Shown here: positions 14,472 to 16,538 of the stretch, piece after piece | Numbering within the stretch: position 1 is the stretch's first letter | Layout of the letters: each line of letters starts with the position of its first letter | NCBI GenBank assembly: GCA_964460345.1 | Contig: CAYWRO010000078.1 | Coordinates: 1 to 16,538 of the forward strand | DNA length: 16,538 nt | DNA from: CAYWRO01 sp964460345 | Lineage (GTDB): Bacteria > Planctomycetota > Phycisphaerae > Phycisphaerales > UBA1924 | Direction of reading: 5' to 3' | The notes under the pieces: model-generated | The model's input: the letters and a program-made list of their open reading frames with translations, nothing else | Told to the model about the DNA's origin: nothing | Databases searched by the model: none | Translations under genes and position numbers: made by a program

Positions 14472-14863
14472 ACCTACGTACCACTCAAAACCACGCGGGG
14501 GCCCGGACAAGTCCGCTTGCCCGTGAAGCTCCCGCAAGAGACGCACGAACGCACACACGCCGCGGCACAACGCCCGCGGCACGCCGCGTAAGTAAACCAG
14601 AAATCAGGGTGGGAGTCGCGGTCCGGATCATCAAGCGGCGCCAAGAGCGGCGCGGCGTCCGGAAACTGATGTGGTCATCACTGCGTCGCAACTCCAAAAA
14701 GGGGCTAACGGCCTCAGGAACGTCCAAAGGCCCTCCCGATGAACACTACCCGCTTCCGCCGCGGATGCAAGCCTGCCGCCGCCATTCATCCCGGTTTTCA
14801 TCGGCTTCTAACCCGCCTCCCTGAATCCCCAATAACCCCGGGAATACCCCAAATTTGAGGGTC

Positions 14864-14879
14864 TCACCCCCCTGGGTGA
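14864..14879 (-). terminator. Weak hairpin downstream of the kinase gene
   Basis: A 6-bp perfect stem with a 4-nt loop lies 35 nt after the kinase stop. Only a mixed AAATTT (14851-14856) follows on the minus strand, so termination would be partial at best. Confidence 0.3.
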
Positions 14880-14913
14880 ACGCGAGCGGGGGCCCCGCGC
14901 CCTCGGGACTCCC

Positions 14914-16245
14914 TCAGGTCGCCAACTGGATCACATTGAAGACGACGCTGATGATCAGCAACGCCACCATCGTCACGAAAAGTGGCATCGAGACCGTCGC
15001 CTCCTCCGCCGTCGCCTCCCGAATTTCGGTGGGGGCCGCGGCCTCCGCCTGCGCCAGCGTGGCCAGCGCGTCCCCGCCGATGTCCTTGTGAGCGATCGGC
15101 GGCGTCTGCCCGGCCCGCACCGCCCGCAGATCGACCAGCAGGTCGCGGCAGTGCTGATACCGGTCGCGCGGGTTCTTGGCCATCATCATCTCGATGACCT
15201 CGCTGATCCCCGCGGAGAGCTTCGGATTGACGTGGTCCGGCGGGATCAGCTCCGCCTTCAGGTGCTTGTGCATCACCGCCGAGGGGTTCTTCCCGTCGAA
15301 GGGCACCGACCCCGTCACCATGTGATACAGCGTCGCGCCCAGCGAGTAGATGTCCGCGCTCGGGCCGATGTTCAGTTCGCCGCGGATCTGTTCCGGCGAG
15401 ATGTAGTAGGGGGTGCCGAACGCCTTGCCCTGTTCGGCCTCCGCGGCTTCCTTGTCGCTCATCGCCCGGGCCAGGCCCATGTCCGCGAGCTTCGCCACGC
15501 CCTCGCGGTTGATCATGATGTTCTTGGGCTTGACGTCCCGGTGAATCAGGCCCTTGTTGTGGGCGTGCTCGAGCGCTTCGGAGATCTGGATGACGATGTT
15601 GAGCGCATCGGCCTCGCTGTACCGCTTGTGCTTGATGATGTCGTCGTAGACCGTGCGCCCCTCCACGTACTCCATCACGAAGTAGTGATAATCCCCCGCC
15701 TGGCCCACGTCGAAGGCCTGCACGATGTTCGGGTGGTTGAGCTGCGCCGCGGCGCGACCCTCGGCGTAGAAGCGCTCGATGAACTGCGCGTTGGCCGAAA
15801 ACTTCCGCGGCAGCACCTTGATCGCGACCATCCGGTCGAGCGAAAGCTGCCGCGCCTTGTAGACCTGGGCCATGGCCCCCGCGCCCAGCTTGCCCATCAC
15901 CTTGTAGCCGGGGATCTGCTGCCCCGACCGCTCCGCCTCCACCATCGCGCGGATGCGCTCGAGCTGCCGCTTGGTGATGTACTCGTTGCGAACGAGCAGG
16001 TTGGCCAGCGAGTGTTCGTTCGTGTCCTGCGCGAGCTGCCGCGCCTGCTCCAGGCACGCCTGCACCTCATCGCTCGTGGCCAGTCCCTGGTCGACCACGA
16101 TCTTGCCCAGGATCGTGTCGACGTTCGTCCCCCCCTTGGACCGGATCGCCGCCTCCTCGCGCGCACGGCGATCTGCATCCGCCGTCGCGCGGGAATCCAT
16201 CGGTGACGTTTCCGTCAGGTCCGGTCTGCTTCGTTGTCCACTCAT
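14914..16245 (-). CDS. Membrane-anchored Ser/Thr protein kinase (Hanks type)
   Basis: A 443-aa kinase counted from the ATG at 16245. The N-terminal module (about 42-101) reads ILGKIVVDQGLAT...LANLLVRNEYITKRQLERI. It is like the N-terminal domain of type II secretion ATPases (GspE/MshE). The kinase domain (about 113-378) has the P-loop GKLGAGAMAQV (118-128), Lys143 in VAIKV, Glu162 in the C-helix, HRDVKPKN (235-242), DMG (255-257) in place of DFG, and TPYYISPEQ (278-286). One membrane helix (about 419-440) ends the protein, so the kinase should face the cytoplasm without a sensor outside. The open frame reaches 16437, but the promoter at 16350-16322 lies inside that extension, so the start must be later. 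ATG at 16200 is an alternative; neither has a clear Shine-Dalgarno. Confidence 0.92.
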   Translation of the reverse strand: MSGQRSRPDLTETSPMDSRATADADRRAREEAAIRSKGGTNVDTILGKIVVDQGLATSDEVQACLEQARQLAQDTNEHSLANLLVRNEYITKRQLERIRAMVEAERSGQQIPGYKVMGKLGAGAMAQVYKARQLSLDRMVAIKVLPRKFSANAQFIERFYAEGRAAAQLNHPNIVQAFDVGQAGDYHYFVMEYVEGRTVYDDIIKHKRYSEADALNIVIQISEALEHAHNKGLIHRDVKPKNIMINREGVAKLADMGLARAMSDKEAAEAEQGKAFGTPYYISPEQIRGELNIGPSADIYSLGATLYHMVTGSVPFDGKNPSAVMHKHLKAELIPPDHVNPKLSAGISEVIEMMMAKNPRDRYQHCRDLLVDLRAVRAGQTPPIAHKDIGGDALATLAQAEAAAPTEIREATAEEATVSMPLFVTMVALLIISVVFNVIQLAT

Positions 16246-16321
16246 GCGAGGAGAACTGTCCGCGGCGGGCGATCCGGCCGCCGTGGAATCGGTCGGGGAG
16301 GCGTCAGGTCGGTGAGGCGGC

Positions 16322-16350
16322 AAGATACGACCGCCCTCCACCCCCGTCAA
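16322..16350 (-). promoter_or_regulatory. Promoter of the Ser/Thr kinase gene
   Basis: On the minus strand TTGACG (16350-16345), a 17-nt spacer and TATCTT (16327-16322) form a good sigma70-like promoter. The start near 16315 leaves a leader of about 70 nt before the ATG at 16245. Confidence 0.6.
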
Positions 16351-16462
16351 ATGGCGACTGTGAGAGTATGCCACCAACAACTCTCTACGCCCTCTGTTCG
16401 GGTCGGGTTCCGAGCCCCTTTTCCCACACAAATCCATGGGAACGACCGTTCTCGGACGAAAG

Positions 16463-16525
16463 CGGGGGGCAGGGGTGGCACGGGCATGTACTCATGCCCG
16501 TGAGCATGCAACGATGCCCCCCCCG
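16463..16525. repeat. REP-like nested palindrome
   Basis: An inner perfect hairpin CACGGGCATG-TACT-CATGCCCGTG (16479-16502) lies within an outer pair GGGGGGCA/TGCCCCCC (16464-16471/16515-16522). The head GGGTGGCAC and the TACT loop recall the hairpin at 3621-3657. It is intergenic, with no T-run after it, so a mobile REP-type unit fits better than a terminator. The kinase start lies more than 200 nt away and no gene is visible to the window end. Confidence 0.6.
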
Positions 16526-16538
16526 TTTGCCCTCGCCC

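Larger units (their letters stand above)
14458..14913. other. 456-nt gene-free stretch, infC leader and kinase 3' region
   Basis: No open frame here looks real. The stretch holds a hairpin GCGCC/GGCGC (14638-14642/14649-14653) inside two TCCGGA copies (14622-14627, 14658-14663), which are self-complementary and could extend it. It also holds the direct repeat CCGCGGCAC/CCGCGGCAC near 14570-14582 and TCACCC-CCCT-GGGTGA (14864-14879) just past the kinase stop. I found no strong promoter for infC, so its leader length is unknown. Confidence 0.5.

Noticed and set aside
15088..16206. 372-codon open frame on the plus strand opposite the kinase
   Set aside because: Val/Arg/His/Leu-rich shadow with no domain; the minus-strand kinase accounts for the region.
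16246..16437. N-terminal extension of the kinase up to 16437
   Set aside because: A good promoter (16350-16322) lies inside it, and the encoded residues are low complexity.

Overview
The window looks like chromosomal DNA of a high-GC, Gram-negative, planctomycete-like bacterium, possibly of the Phycisphaerae. Three things point that way: a type II pseudopilin with an H-X9-D-type C-terminus, a membrane-anchored Ser/Thr kinase of the planctomycete style, and the loose, mostly monocistronic layout with few Shine-Dalgarno (SD) sites. This is inferred from gene style; no phylogenetic marker was tested. I see no integrase, transposase, CRISPR array or tRNA.

Layout, left to right. Positions 1-3601 (+) hold the 3' part of fabF, a small FliN-like SpoA-domain protein with a candidate leaderless promoter, and a GH15 glucoamylase-like enzyme 24 nt behind it. 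A strong hairpin (3628-3656) separates these from a convergent uncharacterised HTH-containing gene (4969-3689, -). That gene shares a divergent control region (4970-5256) with a pseudopilin gene (5257-6216, +). After a 314-nt structured gap comes an ABC exporter (-), divergent from a GT2 glycosyltransferase (+). The GT2 gene ends tail-to-tail, overlapping by 4 nt, with a three-gene minus-strand cluster transcribed in the order FTCD_C/FchA-type cyclohydrolase, GAF-SpoIIE phosphatase, YkgJ-type Cys-cluster protein. The last two overlap as ATGA.

The most unusual stretch is 12315-13050. It has no convincing coding frame. It does carry, in order on the + strand, two phased A6 tracts, a promoter-like TTGCAC-17-TATGCT, about 500 nt rich in hairpins (one with 13 pairs and a GNRA loop) and a classical intrinsic terminator at 12992-13021. 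I read it as a gene for an unrecognised structured RNA of about 0.54 kb. I looked for RNase P RNA, tmRNA, SRP RNA and cobalamin-riboswitch signatures by eye and did not find them.

Beyond it lie a small protein gene of unknown function (13548-13051, -), infC (-) with its own terminator, a 456-nt untranslated stretch, and a Ser/Thr kinase (-) with a good promoter. infC appears to start at a non-canonical ATC codon 8 nt behind a perfect AAGGAG. The right edge (16463-16525) carries a REP-like nested palindrome that shares its GGGTG-x-CAC head and TACT loop with the hairpin at 3628-3656.

The genes do not form one pathway. They cover housekeeping (fatty acid elongation, translation initiation, one-carbon metabolism), glucan breakdown, envelope glycoconjugate synthesis/export, and signalling through a kinase and a PP2C-type phosphatase.
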